64,000 nt of DNA from Bacillus sp. es.034 (GTDB taxonomy: Bacteria; Bacillota; Bacilli; Bacillales; Bacillaceae_B), in contig NZ_PDIY01000001.1 of NCBI RefSeq assembly GCF_002563655.1, positions 4,450,427 through 4,514,426 on the forward strand, read 5' to 3'. Both the position numbers and the translations under genes were made by a program. This document shows positions 37,501-46,522 of this stretch, piece after piece (the stretch's first letter is position 1; each line of letters begins with the position of its first letter). The notes under the pieces were generated by a model. The model saw nothing but the letters and a program-made list of their open reading frames with translations. It had not been told where the DNA came from and did no database searches.

Positions 37501-38888
37501 CCCTCTACATCCGCGACATTGTAATGCTCGCCCGTCGCCTGCTTGTAGTTCATGTACCCGGCAATGACGACGGCCTTCCCGTCGTTCGTTTCCCTGGTTT
37601 CTTCTACTACCTTCAGTAAGTCGCGGTAGTGATCTTTATCCTGCCAGATTTCACTGTAATCAAAGTCGGTCTGTGTAGACGGTCTCGGCACGTCACTGTA
37701 TCCTTCGTTGCCCCCGACCATATTGAATGTGACAAAGTTCTTGGAATCATTGTTCTCGCTCAATGAGGCCTTCACCGAGTTGATGAGAGAATCATAATCT
37801 TTCGAGAAGTGGCGTTTATTGCCTTCATAGTCATATAGATAATCGTTGTCATGGAATCCCCACTGATCGAGGTGCATCCCGTCGAACCCGAATTCATTTA
37901 CGCCCCTCACAAACTCCCGGTTGATATATTCCTGCCATTCGGCATTCCCCGGGTCCTGGAGGTAGAGTCCGGTCGGCGGGTTCACCCAGTCAAAATAAAA
38001 TCCTTCCTGGTCACTTAAAGAGGGGTTCGGGAAACTCGCATTCTTCTTATACAATCCCCATTCCTTCTTCACCCCGAAAGCTTCATAGTTTTCCCTTGCG
38101 GCATAGTTCATTTGATAGGCCATGGCTGCCGCATTGTATTTCTGCGCTGCACCAATCTGCTGCTTCACCGTGAGTGGATAAAGCTTGCGTCCAAGCAGGT
38201 CATCATAAGCGGTATCTTTATCGATATCTTCCGTGATGAAGTTTCCGTCCTCATCAAGCACCGGTTTCCCTTCGCTGTCGGTCTTGGAGTAGACGGACAC
38301 ATCATGGCGCCACATCCAATCATAGAATTGAAAACCATTCAAGTAATACTCCTGGGTCAGCTGTTTCATCTTCTTTTCGCTTTCGGCTGTCGATTCTTGA
38401 GGGAATTCGGTTGCATAACCATAACGGGGATACTGGGTCCAGTCACTTGAAACATCGATGGCTGCCGTGACGATTTGGTCGGATCCCTCGAAGGAGGCTT
38501 TTACTAGATATCCTTTGAAATCATCTGACGGCGGTGTCCAATCCACCTCTATCCCTTTCAAGCCCTTTTTCACGTGGATCTTCTTGCTTCCTTCTGCTAC
38601 CTTTTCATTGAGTTGATAGACTTCTAGATGGAGATCGCCTTTCCACTCTTTTTCGGTGTTGAATAAGAGGGACATCTTCACTGGTTCGCCGGGATTATAC
38701 CTCGATTTGTCGACCAGGAAAGCAGAAATCGGTTTTGACGGAAGGTTCTTTTTCTTTTGGGCTTTTTCTACGGTCTCTTTTGGATTGTCTTTGGCTTCAG
38801 CGTCTTGGGGCAGCGTGAATGATGTCAGGGCAAGGTTGATGGCAACCAGGCCGGCAAGGGGCAGTTTCAATTTTTGATTGATTTTCAT
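34587..38888 (-). CDS. Secreted GH66 dextranase/CITase-like enzyme with about six inserted binding modules
   Basis: A 1433-residue secreted glycosidase. Residues 1-31 form a signal peptide (LAGLVAINLALTSFTL, cut near AEA). An Ig-like domain (about 55-150) precedes the GH66 barrel. The likely nucleophile is Asp341 in FDGMHLDQWG and the acid/base is Glu413 in FDYSEIW. Between about 475 and 1210 lie roughly six beta-sandwich modules of the CBM35/CBM6 type (repeated GDFIEF, YxAE and KIDYL patterns). The barrel then resumes (VRLMDAGLAAMGATHIEIG) and a beta domain ends the protein. GH66 enzymes are dextranases or cycloisomaltooligosaccharide glucanotransferases, and the latter carry one inserted CBM35. 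Which activity this is cannot be read. AGGAGGAAGGAA before ATG 38888 fixes the start. Confidence 0.88.
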   Translation of the reverse strand: MKINQKLKLPLAGLVAINLALTSFTLPQDAEAKDNPKETVEKAQKKKNLPSKPISAFLVDKSRYNPGEPVKMSLLFNTEKEWKGDLHLEVYQLNEKVAEGSKKIHVKKGLKGIEVDWTPPSDDFKGYLVKASFEGSDQIVTAAIDVSSDWTQYPRYGYATEFPQESTAESEKKMKQLTQEYYLNGFQFYDWMWRHDVSVYSKTDSEGKPVLDEDGNFITEDIDKDTAYDDLLGRKLYPLTVKQQIGAAQKYNAAAMAYQMNYAARENYEAFGVKKEWGLYKKNASFPNPSLSDQEGFYFDWVNPPTGLYLQDPGNAEWQEYINREFVRGVNEFGFDGMHLDQWGFHDNDYLYDYEGNKRHFSKDYDSLINSVKASLSENNDSKNFVTFNMVGGNEGYSDVPRPSTQTDFDYSEIWQDKDHYRDLLKVVEETRETNDGKAVVIAGYMNYKQATGEHYNVADVEGVPRSEYFISRIQKVPGWVGDFGMKDEDQIIWKVEAPESGTYAVDLKYGHDNGESPVGKIHVNDVLVNNAIPFSEKTGWGNPVAETSLTVDLQEGENEIKLSLNTNNLWLNVDSLVLKKADYEKEYEAEDAELISSKVDKYGHVYNFETDGDFIEFTVDAAEDGTYPVSFQYGVESTAVSRHLYVNGELASESIQLDPTGGWESFQSTEETEFKLKAGENKIKLKADGVNDTGAKIDYLSVGEDRYQAEKAEVGWEPSHEPLIKTGDDGVTDFKQQGDFISFQMNAGESKETAISVRYKNPGEETKRSIFVNGKKAGILSLPPTSEGQWGTAEASIYLYSGENKLSIQMEGKTAETGISIDKVESGTNVIEAEEAEIGWLPVVSRTSEVSIDPGYTNNFGNKGQQVVFNVNNTKETDTLSFKYRTGNNPHINIYVDGELIPSNNQYVDGKTVSETVFSSTPGGWDGAMVEKTINAKVPAGEHEVMFEMASNGEYINLDSMTAGGVEYQVEEANFAPEGHGITTTTGHIYNFKDEGDFLNFAVDVPEADAYDLKWRYKNDSNSKREAKRAVFVNKEKAGDVVFSSSNGWEDLEMKDIQLKKGRNIIRMEVRDIDDDGVKLDYLQIGNQRVHAETADSLSPMHIYKDTLLNFGHTGDEVTFDVDVAEKGETSFIFTYANAGSDTERTIYVDGEPVLDEKGNPYKVVFKSTGNIDSYSEDGYVVLPELAAGEHEITLKQEEGQQGTIHLRRMTIGLFDEPSVRLMDAGLAAMGATHIEIGTAEKFEEGPNMLAHEYYPNRSKKMSGSLKESMKDYYKFFAAYENILFDSTQTDKQVKVETGGKEVNVSTNGEQNSIWSIVRDNKDNKGFEDYEVVHLINLLNNDSNWRNAAAKPETQKELKVRYPIGQTAEELPDLKVYAASPDKREGMMEELEYSWDQEELVITVPSLEYWEMLMIDRDGREVEKPLKIQIKK

Positions 38889-38933
38889 TTCCTTCCTCCT
38901 CATGTGGAATGGCAGGGTCTACCCCTGCCGTAT

Positions 38934-39650
38934 TTACCTGTTTTCGAGCGGCTCGACATTCCCCAACCTAAGAACCGGAGAACCCTGCTCAGGACATGCC
39001 CAAAGCACAGCATTCCTGATCACCTGCTGTATATCCTTGTGATAATACGTCGGATACGTCTCATGCCCTGGCCTGAAGTAGAAGACCTTCCCTCTTCCGC
39101 GCCGGTATGTACAGCCACTCCTGAACACCTCTCCTCCCGAGAACCAGCTGATGAAGATGAGTTCGTCTGGTTTCGGTATGCCAAAGCGCTCGCCGTACAT
39201 TTCTTCTTTTTCGAGTTCGATGACTTCTGGGATGCCGTTCACGATGGGATGGCCATCCTCCACGACCCACAGTCTTTCTGTGTCATCGGCTTCCCTCCAC
39301 TTGAGTTCTCCCGTCCTGGTACCCATCAGTACCTTGAAGACCTTCGAATTATGGGCTGAATGCAGTGGGATGAATCCCATTCCGTCGAGGATCCGTTCCT
39401 TCACTTTCTCTACAATGTGGTCGCTCACTTCATCATGGGCGATATGCCCCCACCAGATCAGTACATCCGTTTCGTTGAGGATGTCGTCTGTCAATCCGTG
39501 CTCAGCTTCATCAAGTGTCGCCGTCTTCACCACGAATTCTTCCTGCAGGAAGCCTGCAAGTGCTTGATGAATTCCCGCAGGATAAATCTCCTGTACAGCC
39601 GGATTCGTTTGTTCATGTCGATATTCATTCCAGATTGTCACGTTAATCAT
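38934..39650 (-). CDS. ThuA-like protein
   Basis: A 238-residue ThuA-family protein with a class I glutamine-amidotransferase-like fold. Visible family patterns are [30 protein letters not shown] and [15 protein letters not shown]. ThuA in rhizobia belongs to trehalose and sucrose use by way of 3-keto sugars. Here it lies between two Gfo/Idh/MocA oxidoreductases and a GH66 enzyme. ATG at 39656 is also in frame, but GGAGG is only one base from it and seven from ATG 39650, so I choose the latter. It starts two bases behind the stop of the preceding gene. Confidence 0.85.
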   Translation of the reverse strand: MINVTIWNEYRHEQTNPAVQEIYPAGIHQALAGFLQEEFVVKTATLDEAEHGLTDDILNETDVLIWWGHIAHDEVSDHIVEKVKERILDGMGFIPLHSAHNSKVFKVLMGTRTGELKWREADDTERLWVVEDGHPIVNGIPEVIELEKEEMYGERFGIPKPDELIFISWFSGGEVFRSGCTYRRGRGKVFYFRPGHETYPTYYHKDIQQVIRNAVLWACPEQGSPVLRLGNVEPLENR

Positions 39651-39652
39651 TG

Positions 39653-40777
39653 TCATTCCTCCATTTTCTTAAGTTCTTTTACGTCTATTTCTTTTCGTAA
39701 TGTATTGGATAAGAGAACGGAATCAATCACCCGCTGGACGACATAGCCGTCTCTGAATGTCGGTCGGTCACGTTCTTTCTTATCGAGAATGGCGTCCACC
39801 CATTTCCATATTTCGTTTTTATCCGTTAGACGCCATGGGCGGAAACGTTCTTCAGAAGGCTCTGCCTCATCGTCCCAGGGCACACAGTTTTCCACTTTGA
39901 GATCCTGCCAAGGACCCTTTAATGGTGCATACCTCAATCTGGTCCCCAACTCACTGGATAGAAGCTGCAACGCGCCCTTCTCTCCTTTCACCGTCAAATC
40001 GATTGTCTGGTTCCGATTTCCCTGAATTGAAACCCAGCTGGTATAAAAGGATCCCTGGACTCCTGATGGAAACGAAGCATGGAAGAAGACAGAATCCGCT
40101 GCGCGATCCTTATTTACTGACTCACTCAACCTTTCTATCCTGCCGTCCTCCAAACATGATAGGGAAGCCGAAACTCCTTCGATTTCTTCTCCAAGGATAT
40201 AGTGGACAGCATCGATGAGATGGGAACCCAGGTCAGCGAGCACCCCGCCCCTTCCTCCCGACGAATGCGTGCCGCGCCACCCCGGTGGACCTGATAACCC
40301 GAAATCACCCGAATACTCGAACCTTCCTTCATATACGTTGCCTATCAATCCATCCTCTATCAGTTCCTTTAACCGGAGGACGGCAGGGTTCTCCCGATAA
40401 GTGAAATTCACTCCATGGATGATGCCGTTTCGTTCTGCCATTTCCCACATCGCTTTTGCCTCTCTCGTATCCATAGCTAACGGTTTTTCACACATAACAT
40501 GGATACATTTTTCCGCAGCCAGCAAGGCAAGATCATGATGACTGGAGTTCGGGGTCACGATGCAGACGCCGTCGATGTCTTCTTCCAGCATTTCCTCGTA
40601 GGACCGGTGGCTGGATGGGATACCGTATTTAGCGGCAAGCCTTTCAGCATTTGTTCCATTTTGACTGCAGATCGCCTCCAAGATGACGGAGGGATGCCGT
40701 TTCAGAATTGGGAGATACCACAAATCTGCGAATGAACCGGAACCGGCGACGGCAATCTTTACTTTTTGATTACTCAT
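39653..40777 (-). CDS. Gfo/Idh/MocA-family sugar oxidoreductase
   Basis: A 374-residue NAD(P)-dependent oxidoreductase. The N-terminal Rossmann fold shows [15 protein letters not shown] in place of the usual GxGxxG. It then has the conserved EKPLA motif ([11 protein letters not shown]) near residue 95, and the catalytic-domain pattern [13 protein letters not shown] near 183, where the His and Asp are typical active-site residues. AAAGGAGACG precedes the ATG. It lies 13 bases after the other oxidoreductase of the same family and runs into the ThuA gene. The substrate is unknown; the setting suggests a glucoside such as isomaltose or its keto derivative. Confidence 0.88.
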   Translation of the reverse strand: MSNQKVKIAVAGSGSFADLWYLPILKRHPSVILEAICSQNGTNAERLAAKYGIPSSHRSYEEMLEEDIDGVCIVTPNSSHHDLALLAAEKCIHVMCEKPLAMDTREAKAMWEMAERNGIIHGVNFTYRENPAVLRLKELIEDGLIGNVYEGRFEYSGDFGLSGPPGWRGTHSSGGRGGVLADLGSHLIDAVHYILGEEIEGVSASLSCLEDGRIERLSESVNKDRAADSVFFHASFPSGVQGSFYTSWVSIQGNRNQTIDLTVKGEKGALQLLSSELGTRLRYAPLKGPWQDLKVENCVPWDDEAEPSEERFRPWRLTDKNEIWKWVDAILDKKERDRPTFRDGYVVQRVIDSVLLSNTLRKEIDVKELKKMEE

Positions 40778-40790
40778 AAACGTCTCCTTT

Positions 40791-41858
40791 CTATTCGTCT
40801 ATGTTTATGGACTGACCTTTTTCGGCTGATTCGATAATACGCTCCAGCACCTTTTGATTCTGATAGCCATCATGGAAGTCAGGGATTTCTTCGTGCCCCT
40901 GGCCGGTCACTATTGCGATGAAATCCTCGAGCTGCTGACGCCTGTAGCCAGGTGGAATCTCCAGGGTCTCTTTCGTTGTTTGAAGCTCATTCCCATCAAC
41001 CAAACTGAGCAGGACTTCATCCGGTTTTTCACAATTGACGTGGATCGTCCCGATATCTCCGTACAATGTCACTTCATGCTGGTTCCCGGAACCGATTGCG
41101 TTCCTTGTTGTCAGGAACGCCCCTACCACATCATGCTCCAGCACGGCATGGAAGCTGACATAATCGTCCACTTCCACTTGATGCATATGACCGGTTGCTG
41201 GATTCCTGCGTTCCGGGACAAAGGTTCTCATTAACGCAGATACGGATTTGAATTCCCCGACAAGGAACCTTGCGCTGTCGATCATATGTGCACCGAGATC
41301 ACCCAACGCCCCCGTCCCGGTAACCGCCTTATTGAACCTCCATAAATACGGGACATCAAAGATCGGTGAGCCGAACGATTGAAGATAGCGGACCTCCAGA
41401 TGACGGAGAGTACCGATCTTATTTTCCTCCAGCAGCTTCTTGGCATATCTGAATGCCGGTATATAACGGTAAGAAAACCCGACCATGCACGGAATCGGTG
41501 TCTTCTCATACAGTTCCGCCAGATATTCCGCTTCCTTGAAATTTAAGGTGAATGGCTTTTCTGCCATGATGGGTTTCTGATGCCGGATGCACAACTCCAA
41601 TACTTTCGCATGCAAGTCATTCGGCACAATCGAAATCACCGCATCCACAGTCGGGTCCTGGATCAGCGATTCCATCTCGTTGAATCGCTTTTCTTCTCCA
41701 ATCCCCTCTTCCTCTCCCACCTTTTGCAGTAGTTCATCGTTCACATCGCACAACGCGCTTAATTGGAGTTGATCCAGCTCGGAAATCATCCTTCTGTGGG
41801 CATCCGCCATTCCTCCGAGTCCGATAAGACCTACCTTGATTACGTTATTCACTGTCAT
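40791..41858 (-). CDS. Gfo/Idh/MocA-family sugar oxidoreductase
   Basis: A 355-residue oxidoreductase. A classic dinucleotide site VGLIGLGGMADAH is at about 9-21, MAEKPFTLNF near 95, and the catalytic pattern GALGDLGAHMIDSAR near 180. It is the first gene of an operon that continues through the second oxidoreductase, ThuA and the large GH66 enzyme. AAGGGGGAACAGAT lies before the ATG, and a cre-like site lies about 65 bases upstream. It is not closely similar to its neighbour in sequence, so the two probably catalyse different steps rather than being a recent duplication. Confidence 0.88.
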   Translation of the reverse strand: MTVNNVIKVGLIGLGGMADAHRRMISELDQLQLSALCDVNDELLQKVGEEEGIGEEKRFNEMESLIQDPTVDAVISIVPNDLHAKVLELCIRHQKPIMAEKPFTLNFKEAEYLAELYEKTPIPCMVGFSYRYIPAFRYAKKLLEENKIGTLRHLEVRYLQSFGSPIFDVPYLWRFNKAVTGTGALGDLGAHMIDSARFLVGEFKSVSALMRTFVPERRNPATGHMHQVEVDDYVSFHAVLEHDVVGAFLTTRNAIGSGNQHEVTLYGDIGTIHVNCEKPDEVLLSLVDGNELQTTKETLEIPPGYRRQQLEDFIAIVTGQGHEEIPDFHDGYQNQKVLERIIESAEKGQSINIDE

Positions 41859-41924
41859 ATCTGTTCCCCCTTTGCTTCTACTTTCTATTGTAAAGACAAC
41901 ACCTCTCCAGAAGAATAGATAGAA

Positions 41925-41938
41925 TGAAAGCGCTTAAT
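41925..41938 (-). promoter_or_regulatory. Cre-like site of the oxidoreductase-GH66 operon
   Basis: TGAAAGCGCTTAAT matches the core of the CcpA operator (TGNAANCGNWWNCA) apart from the last bases. It lies upstream of the gene starting at 41858, so catabolite repression by CcpA is likely. Confidence 0.65.
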
Positions 41939-41978
41939 TTATGACACTCATTCATGTATATAAAACACTTTCTCACAG

Positions 41979-42007
41979 AAAAAAGCAGCACGCCGGCTGC
42001 TTTTTTT
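41979..42007 (-). terminator. Terminator of the ABC-GH66-GH13 operon
   Basis: GCAGC pairs with GCTGC with a small loop, flanked by A- and T-runs so that it works on both strands. It lies nine bases behind the stop of the GH13 gene. Confidence 0.85.
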
Positions 42008-42015
42008 CTGCGTTG

Positions 42016-43692
42016 TTAATTTAATTTATAAACTCTCGCTTCATAAGATTTTAATTTTCCATTTTTCTCAAGATGATTATCATTACTTTCATAATTACCA
42101 ATCAGCAAAGAGGAAGATTCAAAGTGAAGACCTTCCGGCAATGTAAAGGCTGCATCCTCCCCCGTGAAGTTACACACAATCACAAGCTTCCCTTCCCCGA
42201 GTGTCCGGGTGTAGGCGTAGATTTGCTTATGGTCATCAAGGATAAGGTCATACGTGCCATAAACGATGATGTCATGTTCCTTACGAAGGCGGTTCAATTC
42301 CTTGTAGTAATAATAAATGGACGCGGGATCTTTCAACGCGTTTTCTGCATTGATTTCCTTATAGTTCGGATTGACCTTCAGCCACGGCGTACCGGTTGTA
42401 AACCCGGCATGTTCACTGTCATCCCATTGCATTGGCGTCCTTGCATTATCCCGCCCTTTACGATAGATGGCTTCCATGATCGTGTTGTGATCTTCTCCGC
42501 CCTCCGTCACTTTTTCACGGTACATATTGTGAATTTCTATATCGTTGTACTCTTCAAGGGAGTCGAATGCAACGTTCGTCATCCCAAGCTCTTCCCCTTG
42601 ATAGATATAAGGAGTTCCCTGCAGCATGTGAAGGAACGTAGCAAGCATCTTGGCAGATTCAACGCGGTATTCCTGATCGTCCCCGAACCTCGAGACCATC
42701 CTTGGCTGATCATGGTTATTGAGGTAAAGACTGTTCCAGCCCCTGCCTTCGAGGTCTTTCTGCCATTTTGTCATCACCTGCTTCAGATCGGTGAGAGCCC
42801 AGTCCTTCACGTCCCATTTACCGCCGGGGCCGGAATCCAGGTCCATGTGTTCGAATGTGAAGATCATGTTTAGCTCCGTACCCTCTTCATTGGCATATCG
42901 GGCGGCATCCTCCGGGGACGCCCCTGGACATTCGCCGACTGTCATCATGTCATAGTTCGAGAGTACTTCCCTGTTCATTTCCTGCAGATACTCATGGACA
43001 CGGGGGCCGTTCATGAAATAATCCCCGCCCCAGTCGTATCTCTTTCCGCCTGGTGTACTCGGGAGGCCGTCCTCTTTGGAGATGAGGTTGATGACATCCA
43101 TCCGGAATCCGTCGACCCCTTTATCCAGCCACCATTTCATCATGTCGTAGATTTCAGTTCTCAATACAGGGTTTTCCCAGTTGAGGTCCGGCTGTTTTTT
43201 ACTGAAAAGGTGCAAGAAATATTCGTCCGTCGTCTCATCATACTGCCAGGCCGATCCACTAAAGAAAGACGTCCAGTTGTTTGGTTCATTTCCGTCCTTG
43301 CCGGGACGCCAGATATAATAATCCCTGTAAGGGTTGTCTTGCGATTTCCGGGATTCCATGAACCATGCATGTTCATCCGACGAATGATTGACCACAAGAT
43401 CCATCATCAGCTTCATCCCTCTGGTGTGGAGACCTTCCAATAATTCCTCCCAGTCTTCCATTGTCCCGAATTCGTCCATGATAGCTTTGTAATCGCTGAT
43501 ATCATATCCATTATCATCATTGGGAGATTCATAGACGGGGGACAGCCAGATGACACCGACTCCCAGTTCTTTTAAGTAATCCAGCTTGCTGATGATTCCT
43601 TGTAAATCACCGATCCCGTCTCCGTTACTGTCTTTGAAGCTTCTCGGATAAATTTGATAGACGACGCTTTCTTTCCACCATTTTTTCTCCAT
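42016..43692 (-). CDS. GH13 oligo-1,6-glucosidase
   Basis: A 558-residue cytoplasmic alpha-glucosidase without a signal peptide, cutting isomalto-oligosaccharides to glucose. Conserved GH13 regions are visible: DLVVNHSS near 98, the nucleophile in VDGFRMDVINL near 199, the acid/base Glu in TVGECPGAS near 255, and NNHDQPRMVSRFG near 327. The Val directly after the catalytic Asp is the residue known to mark isomaltase-type (alpha-1,6) enzymes, whereas maltases have Thr or Ala. It is the last gene of the operon, followed by a terminator. AAAGGAAGAG precedes the ATG. Confidence 0.9.
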   Translation of the reverse strand: MEKKWWKESVVYQIYPRSFKDSNGDGIGDLQGIISKLDYLKELGVGVIWLSPVYESPNDDNGYDISDYKAIMDEFGTMEDWEELLEGLHTRGMKLMMDLVVNHSSDEHAWFMESRKSQDNPYRDYYIWRPGKDGNEPNNWTSFFSGSAWQYDETTDEYFLHLFSKKQPDLNWENPVLRTEIYDMMKWWLDKGVDGFRMDVINLISKEDGLPSTPGGKRYDWGGDYFMNGPRVHEYLQEMNREVLSNYDMMTVGECPGASPEDAARYANEEGTELNMIFTFEHMDLDSGPGGKWDVKDWALTDLKQVMTKWQKDLEGRGWNSLYLNNHDQPRMVSRFGDDQEYRVESAKMLATFLHMLQGTPYIYQGEELGMTNVAFDSLEEYNDIEIHNMYREKVTEGGEDHNTIMEAIYRKGRDNARTPMQWDDSEHAGFTTGTPWLKVNPNYKEINAENALKDPASIYYYYKELNRLRKEHDIIVYGTYDLILDDHKQIYAYTRTLGEGKLVIVCNFTGEDAAFTLPEGLHFESSSLLIGNYESNDNHLEKNGKLKSYEARVYKLN

Positions 43693-43706
43693 TTTTCTCT
43701 TCCTTT

Positions 43707-44969
43707 CTATGATGAGAGCTGACGATCTATATCAGCTGCCGCTTTCTTTAGTCCTTCTTCTACACTTACTTCCCCACTGAAAATGTTCCTGAAGGTATTT
43801 GTCAGGATGGTGTTGATTTCTTCCCATTGCGGCACCGGCGGCCTTAAGAAGGCTTCATCGATGCTTTCGATATAACTTTTATAGTAAGGATACTCTTCTG
43901 CAAAATTCGATATTTCCACCCGTTTATTCGTTGGGAGTAAACCTGCTTTTAACAGTAGGCTTTGAGGCTCTTCGGTGGTCATCCATTTCACGAACGTCCA
44001 TGATGCTTCCCGATGTTTCGTTCCTTTCGTGATGACCGCATTTTCTCCGCCGAGGATGGAACACTCTTCCCCATTACTCGGAAACACGCCTGAAGCCGTT
44101 CGCTGATTGACAAGAGCCAAGTCGTTTTCTGACCTTACGCTGTAGAACCATGGCCCCTCATCAATCATGAAATAATCACCCGAACTGACATTTTGCCACG
44201 TCTCCGCATATCCACTGAGTACCTCGGGAGGAATATATCCGTTCTGGTACAGCCCCAACAACTCTTTAAGTGCTGAAATGCTCTCTTTGCTATCCAGATA
44301 GCCGCTTGCCTTTGTATAGTCCTTGTTCATCACCTTTCCGCCCAATCCGTAAAAATAGGGGAGGCTGTTCCAGGGAGAAACGTCACTGATGCCGATTTTC
44401 AGATTGTGTTCCTTTACGATCCCGATCAATTCATCCATCGTTTCTGGAAGATGATCCAGTTCGAGTTTCTCTAAGGCTGCTTTATTGTAAATGGCTGCTT
44501 TTACATTCGTGTTCAGGGGTAACCCGTAGTAATTCTTTCCGAATCGATTTGACTCAAGGGGATTTTGTAGGAATCTTGACTTGACCAAATCAAAGTCATC
44601 AAATTCACTTATTGGATAAAGTAAATCCAGGTGGACAAATTTAGGAATCCAAGTAATATCCATTCTGACGACATCGGGGGTCCGATTGACGGATGCCCGT
44701 GAAATAAGCGCTGACATCAGCTGCTTGCTATGAGGCTGCCTGACGGATTTGACATCGATCCCAGGATATTTCTCTTCGAATAACGGAATGATCTCATTTT
44801 CAAAGATTCTCGTTTCTTTGTCGCTGTAAGTATGCCAGATCTCTATTTCTTCCACACTGTTTTCATCAGATAATTTCACTTTCTTTGATTCGTCGATGAT
44901 ATGTTGATTTCCGCAAGCGTTCAATATAAGCAATAAGATCAGTATGATGGTTGTCCGGAATCGAATCAT
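43707..44969 (-). CDS. Second sugar-binding lipoprotein (family 1 solute-binding protein)
   Basis: A 420-residue extracellular solute-binding protein. The signal sequence ends in lipobox LILNAC (Cys19), so it is a lipid-anchored protein on the outer face of the membrane. The mature part begins with the family pattern VEEIEIWHTYSDKETRIF and continues with TPDVVRMDITWIPKF and YYGLPLNTNVKAAIYNK. It is clearly related to the first binding protein of the operon (52068-53345), with identical short motifs. Its place beside the histidine kinase and response regulator suggests it may deliver ligand to the sensor or widen the transport range. No extra permease accompanies it. Confidence 0.88.
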   Translation of the reverse strand: MIRFRTTIILILLLILNACGNQHIIDESKKVKLSDENSVEEIEIWHTYSDKETRIFENEIIPLFEEKYPGIDVKSVRQPHSKQLMSALISRASVNRTPDVVRMDITWIPKFVHLDLLYPISEFDDFDLVKSRFLQNPLESNRFGKNYYGLPLNTNVKAAIYNKAALEKLELDHLPETMDELIGIVKEHNLKIGISDVSPWNSLPYFYGLGGKVMNKDYTKASGYLDSKESISALKELLGLYQNGYIPPEVLSGYAETWQNVSSGDYFMIDEGPWFYSVRSENDLALVNQRTASGVFPSNGEECSILGGENAVITKGTKHREASWTFVKWMTTEEPQSLLLKAGLLPTNKRVEISNFAEEYPYYKSYIESIDEAFLRPPVPQWEEINTILTNTFRNIFSGEVSVEEGLKKAAADIDRQLSS

Positions 44970-44989
44970 GTGAGAATCCCTTTCCCTAT

Positions 44990-46522
44990 CTATTTATGAT
45001 GCTCAGTCCTGTAATCCCCCGGGGAGAGGCCGGTGACTTTCTTGAATAATTTACTGAAGTACTTCACATCATTGAAACCTGATTCACCAGCTACTTCATA
45101 TACCTTCAGTGAAGTGTGGCCGAGAAGTTCTTTCGCCTTGTTGATTCTGAGTCTTATCACGTAATCGATGAAATTGACATCCATGAATCGCTTGAATAAA
45201 ATGCTAAAGTAATTCCGGCTGATATGGATATGATCTGCCACGTGCTGAAGAGTCATCTCTTGTGTATAGTGCTCATGGATATACGTGAGGGCCTTATCCA
45301 ACAGCTCATTATCCATATGGGGATGTTTACTTTCCGATTCAAGAAAGAGGTCACATTCATTCTTCGCTTCATGGAAAAGCCCTGTCAATTCCTCCAGTGT
45401 TTCTGAAGAAGCCAAGTTTGACATATGGTCTATTAATACGCTTACTTCAACCTTATTCCAATATAGTGCCTTCAGGATATACCCTGCTTCCTTCTTGACG
45501 TTGTCGGGGTGCATATCCTCTTCCTTCCAGCGTACAAACCTCGCCTCGAGGAAGTTCTCAAGTGATTCTTCCCCATGAATTTGAGCTTTTATCTCTTCAA
45601 GACTCAGGGGCTCCCGAAGCATTTTCACTCCTCTTTCATAAGGAAAGATCTCAGTGTTACTTTGGAAGAAATATTGTTTGCCTGAAAGAGAGGCATGATG
45701 GTATCCCTCGACCAATTTTTCACGATCTGAAACCACTGCATAGCTGAACACCAGTTTCAGCGACGTTTCCTTTTCAATCTTCTCCTTCAACTTGTTAACA
45801 GTATCCCTGGGTTCTTCCGTATTCCCCATGAAGAAAATCAGTTCATTTTCACCTATCGGAAAGCAATACCCGTCTTCAGTTTCTCTATAGAAACGCTCTT
45901 GAATTTCATCGACGATCAAATTTTTATAAAGGAAACCAAATTCATCTTCGAGTCGATCAAGTTCCTTTATGCTCCCAAGCAGTAGAAGCTGGGGCATGTG
46001 AAGAGATTCAATCCTTTGTTCACACGCATGGAACGGTTCTTTCTGCAGAAGGATTCTCTTGATCGATTGTTCCGTCCTCCGCCTGTCGTTGATCTTATTG
46101 GTCTGTTCCGCCTGATCAAGCTTCTCTGTCACTTTTTCCTCATCGAGGATTTTGTCGATACATTTATGGATGGTCCTTGAGAATTGGTCAGGTTCAAGTG
46201 TCTGTTTCAATATATAATCGACCGCCCCGTGGGTAAGGCCTTCCCGGACATATTCGAACTCATTGTAGCTGCTGACCAGGACCACCTTTAGCTTCGGGTT
46301 CATTTGAAGCGCTTTCTTCATCAACGTAACGCCATCCATGACAGGCATCTTTATATCGGTTATGAGAATATCCACATGGCCGGTTCTTTCCATTGCGTCT
46401 AACGCTTGTTTTCCATTTGAAAAGTCACCGATCAAGTGAAGATTCTTATCCTCCCAGTCAATGGAGGATTTCAGGCCAAAGCGGATGATCGGTTCATCAT
46501 CCACAATCATCACGTTATACAT
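44990..46522 (-). CDS. AraC-type response regulator (YesN-like)
   Basis: A 510-residue two-component regulator. The receiver domain (1-120) has the phosphate-accepting Asp in DILITDIKMPVMDG near residue 53 and the Lys in YILKQTLEP near 104. A middle region of about 270 residues is of the kind seen in YesN-type proteins. The last 100 residues are an AraC helix-turn-helix pair (LQHVADHIHISRNYFSILF and VAGESGFNDVKYFSKLFK). It probably activates the dextran genes. GTG at 46531 is in frame, but AGGGGTGA lies before ATG 46522, and this start overlaps the kinase gene end by eight bases. Confidence 0.9.
   Translation of the reverse strand: MYNVMIVDDEPIIRFGLKSSIDWEDKNLHLIGDFSNGKQALDAMERTGHVDILITDIKMPVMDGVTLMKKALQMNPKLKVVLVSSYNEFEYVREGLTHGAVDYILKQTLEPDQFSRTIHKCIDKILDEEKVTEKLDQAEQTNKINDRRRTEQSIKRILLQKEPFHACEQRIESLHMPQLLLLGSIKELDRLEDEFGFLYKNLIVDEIQERFYRETEDGYCFPIGENELIFFMGNTEEPRDTVNKLKEKIEKETSLKLVFSYAVVSDREKLVEGYHHASLSGKQYFFQSNTEIFPYERGVKMLREPLSLEEIKAQIHGEESLENFLEARFVRWKEEDMHPDNVKKEAGYILKALYWNKVEVSVLIDHMSNLASSETLEELTGLFHEAKNECDLFLESESKHPHMDNELLDKALTYIHEHYTQEMTLQHVADHIHISRNYFSILFKRFMDVNFIDYVIRLRINKAKELLGHTSLKVYEVAGESGFNDVKYFSKLFKKVTGLSPGDYRTEHHK

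Noticed and set aside
34587..38903. Many long open frames on the plus strand opposite the large GH66 gene
   Set aside because: They are shadows of a GC-richer coding frame. They lack ribosome binding sites and protein-like composition, and the minus-strand protein is unmistakable.
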